A stretch of 64,000 nt of DNA from Mesorhizobium sp. B2-1-8 (GTDB lineage Bacteria > Pseudomonadota > Alphaproteobacteria > Rhizobiales > Rhizobiaceae), in NCBI RefSeq assembly GCF_006442545.2, contig NZ_CP083952.1, positions 1,364,001-1,428,000 of the forward strand, read 5' to 3'. Every line of letters starts with the position of its first letter. Position 1 is the stretch's first letter. Positions 62,258 to 64,000 of this stretch are shown one piece after another. The notes below the pieces were generated by a model. That model was not told the DNA's origin. It searched no databases and was given only the letters and a program-made list of their open reading frames with translations. Both the position numbers and the translations under genes were made by a program.

Positions 62258-64000
62258 TCATTTGCCGTGCAGGCGGGCTTCCGCTGCCTTGGCAGCCGCA
62301 TCGGCGGTGATACCGAAATGCGGATAGAGCTGCTCGATGGTGCCCGAGGCACCGAAGCTGGTCATGCCGATGAAGATGCCATCGGATCCAATGAGATGAT
62401 CCCAGCCCTGGCGGATGCCGGCCTCGATCGCCATCTTGATCGGCGCCGAACCGATCGTCTTCTTGCGATAGGCGCCGCTCTGCTTGTCGAACAGTTCGAA
62501 GCAAGGCACCGAGACGACACGGGTCGGGTGGCCATGCTTTTCCAGAAGGTCGCGGGCGCCGAGTGCGATCTCGACCTCGGAGCCGGTAGCGAAGATCGTC
62601 ACCGCGGCTTCACCGCTGGCGGCGGCGAGTTCATAGGCGCCCAGGCTGCTAAGGTTGTTTTCGGTGAACTCGGTGCGCACGGTCGGCAGGTTCTGACGGG
62701 TCAGCGCCAGCGTCGACGGCGTCTTTTCGGATTCGAGCGCGATCTGCCAGCATTCAGCGGTTTCGACCGCGTCGGCCGGACGGAACACATTGTGATTGGG
62801 AATGGCGCGAAGGGCCGCCATGTGCTCGACCGGCTGGTGGGTCGGGCCGTCTTCGCCCAGACCAATGGAATCATGGGTCATGACGAAGATCGAGCGGATG
62901 CCCATCAGCGAGGCAAGCCGCATCGACGGACGGGCATAGTCGGAGAAGCACAGGAAGGTGCCGCCATAGGCGATGAGGCCGCCATGCAGCGTCAGGCCGT
63001 TGATGGCCGCGGCCATGCCATGCTCGCGAATGCCGTAGTGGACATAGCGCTGGCCGTAGTCGTCCGGCGTGATGTTCTTGGTCTGGCTGGTCTTGGTGTT
63101 GTTGGAGCCGGTCAGATCGGCCGAGCCGCCGATGGTTTCCGGTACCGCGCCGTTGATGACTTCCAACGCCATCTCGGAGGATTTGCGAGTGGCGACCTTC
63201 GGCTTGTCGGCCGTAAGCTTCTTCTTGTAGTCGACGATGACGGCGTCGAAGTTCGCCGGCAGCTTGCCCGCGGTGCGGCGCTCGAACTCTGCCTTCAGCT
63301 TCGGATCGGCCTTGGCGAGGCGGCCTTCCCAGTCTGTGCGCGCCTTGACGCCGGCCTTGCCGGCGGTGCGCCAGGCATCGAGGATGTCGGCCGGGATTTC
63401 GAAGGGCGGAGAATCCCAGTTGAAGAACTTGCGCGCGCCGGCGATCTCGTCGGCGCCTAGCGGCGAGCCGTGCGCCTTGTTGGTGCCGGCCTTGGTCGGC
63501 GCGCCGAAGCCGATGGTCGTCTTGCAGGCGATCATCGTCGGCTTGTCGGAATGGCGGGCGGCTTCGATGGCATAGGCGATCGCTTCGGGATCGGTGCCAT
63601 CAATGTGGCTGGCGTTCCAGCCGGAGGCCTGGAAGCGGGCGACCTGGTCGGTGTTGTCGGCGAGCGACACCGGGCCGTCGATCGAGATGTTGTTGTTGTC
63701 CCAGAAGACGATCAGCTTGTTGAGCTTGAGGTGACCGGCAAGCGCGATGGCTTCCTGGGAAACACCTTCCATCAGGCAGCCGTCGCCGGCCAGCACGTAG
63801 GTGTAATGGTCGACGAGGTCGTTGCCGAAGGCGGCGTTCATGATGCGCTCGCCGAGCGCGAAGCCGACCGAATTGGCGAGGCCCTGGCCGAGCGGGCCGG
63901 TCGTGGTTTCGATGCCGGTGGCATGACCGTATTCGGGATGGCCGGCCGTTTTCGAACCCAGCTGGCGGAAGTGCTTGATCTGATCGATGGTCATGTCTTC
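62258..64000 (-). CDS. tkt: transketolase, N terminus cut by the window edge
   Basis: The visible 580 residues begin inside the TPP-binding domain ([19 protein letters not shown], then [17 protein letters not shown]). The TPP motif is [16 protein letters not shown] followed by [10 protein letters not shown]. The pyrimidine domain has [13 protein letters not shown] and the substrate pocket [19 protein letters not shown]; the C-terminal domain is complete. About 80-90 N-terminal residues are missing beyond 64000. It links pentose phosphate and glycolytic pools and heads the tkt-gap-pgk-fba cluster. Confidence 0.96.
   Translation of the reverse strand, partial: EDMTIDQIKHFRQLGSKTAGHPEYGHATGIETTTGPLGQGLANSVGFALGERIMNAAFGNDLVDHYTYVLAGDGCLMEGVSQEAIALAGHLKLNKLIVFWDNNNISIDGPVSLADNTDQVARFQASGWNASHIDGTDPEAIAYAIEAARHSDKPTMIACKTTIGFGAPTKAGTNKAHGSPLGADEIAGARKFFNWDSPPFEIPADILDAWRTAGKAGVKARTDWEGRLAKADPKLKAEFERRTAGKLPANFDAVIVDYKKKLTADKPKVATRKSSEMALEVINGAVPETIGGSADLTGSNNTKTSQTKNITPDDYGQRYVHYGIREHGMAAAINGLTLHGGLIAYGGTFLCFSDYARPSMRLASLMGIRSIFVMTHDSIGLGEDGPTHQPVEHMAALRAIPNHNVFRPADAVETAECWQIALESEKTPSTLALTRQNLPTVRTEFTENNLSSLGAYELAAASGEAAVTIFATGSEVEIALGARDLLEKHGHPTRVVSVPCFELFDKQSGAYRKKTIGSAPIKMAIEAGIRQGWDHLIGSDGIFIGMTSFGASGTIEQLYPHFGITADAAAKAAEARLHGK

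Overview
The window looks like a chromosomal segment of a rhizobial alphaproteobacterium, most probably Mesorhizobium. Reasons: GC-rich DNA with long antisense shadow frames; a PHB operon with PhaR; the tkt-gap-pgk-fba glycolytic cluster; the pyk / DUF1036 / N-formylglutamate amidohydrolase / DUF1244 block; alphaproteobacterial regulators (TrcR-type DUF1013 protein); and a small secreted DUF680 protein, a family I know essentially only from Mesorhizobium. No rRNA, tRNA, CRISPR array, prophage or insertion sequence was recognised. Almost everything is ordinary core or accessory metabolism, so the unusual signals are mainly in non-coding DNA.

Layout. 0-3.8 kb: start of a SUV3-like helicase (-), a 734-bp AT-richer spacer dense in GANTC sites with three DnaA-box-like 9-mers, then phbB-phbA (-) and divergent phaR (+) around an exact CTGC-N3-GCAG PhaR-type operator. 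3.8-7.5 kb: two divergent citrate synthase family genes, one with an N-terminal helix-turn-helix, then a patatin-like lipase with its own PhaR-like site. 7.5-13 kb: an 820-bp gene-poor stretch, a two-gene RND efflux operon and a DUF3309 peptide. 13-20 kb: SDR/NmrA-like protein, DUF680, LysR, YbjJ-like MFS, DUF1244, N-formylglutamate amidohydrolase, DUF1036 and pyruvate kinase. 20-26.4 kb: a conserved hypothetical, a frameshifted alpha/beta hydrolase, a TPR protein, cysteine-free L36, an LprI-like protein, purE-purK, and an ECF sigma / anti-sigma pair.

26.6-32.4 kb: a catabolic locus with a SelA-fold PLP enzyme, RidA, a polar amino acid ABC importer (ATPase, two permeases, Tat-type binding protein) and a divergent IclR regulator. 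32.4-42.7 kb: two YdcH-like peptides, ispG, a lytic transglycosylase, a lower-GC hypothetical gene with a frameshift-like start, a CPT-like kinase, a Stf0 sulfotransferase, an orphan hybrid histidine kinase, a farnesyl/geranyl diphosphate synthase, mtgA and rpmF. 42.8-50.9 kb: small membrane and regulatory genes, HxlR/GST, ArsR-AHSA1, two MFS or reductase genes, DUF1127, and trcR with a structured leader. 50.9-56.3 kb: a 184-bp element bounded by perfect 19-bp inverted repeats; a WYL regulator locus carrying two near-identical 26-bp palindromes; a VOC dioxygenase; SGNH and DUF899 proteins. 56.4-64 kb: fba, pgk, a K+/H+ antiporter, gap and a 5'-truncated (window edge) tkt, all on the minus strand with terminators after gap and fba.

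The best leads for new biology are a small PhaR regulon visible from operator matches (phaR/phbA, patatin-like lipase, DUF1127 peptide), the paired palindromes of the WYL locus, the RidA-linked PLP lyase pathway, and the GANTC/DnaA-box spacer at the left end.
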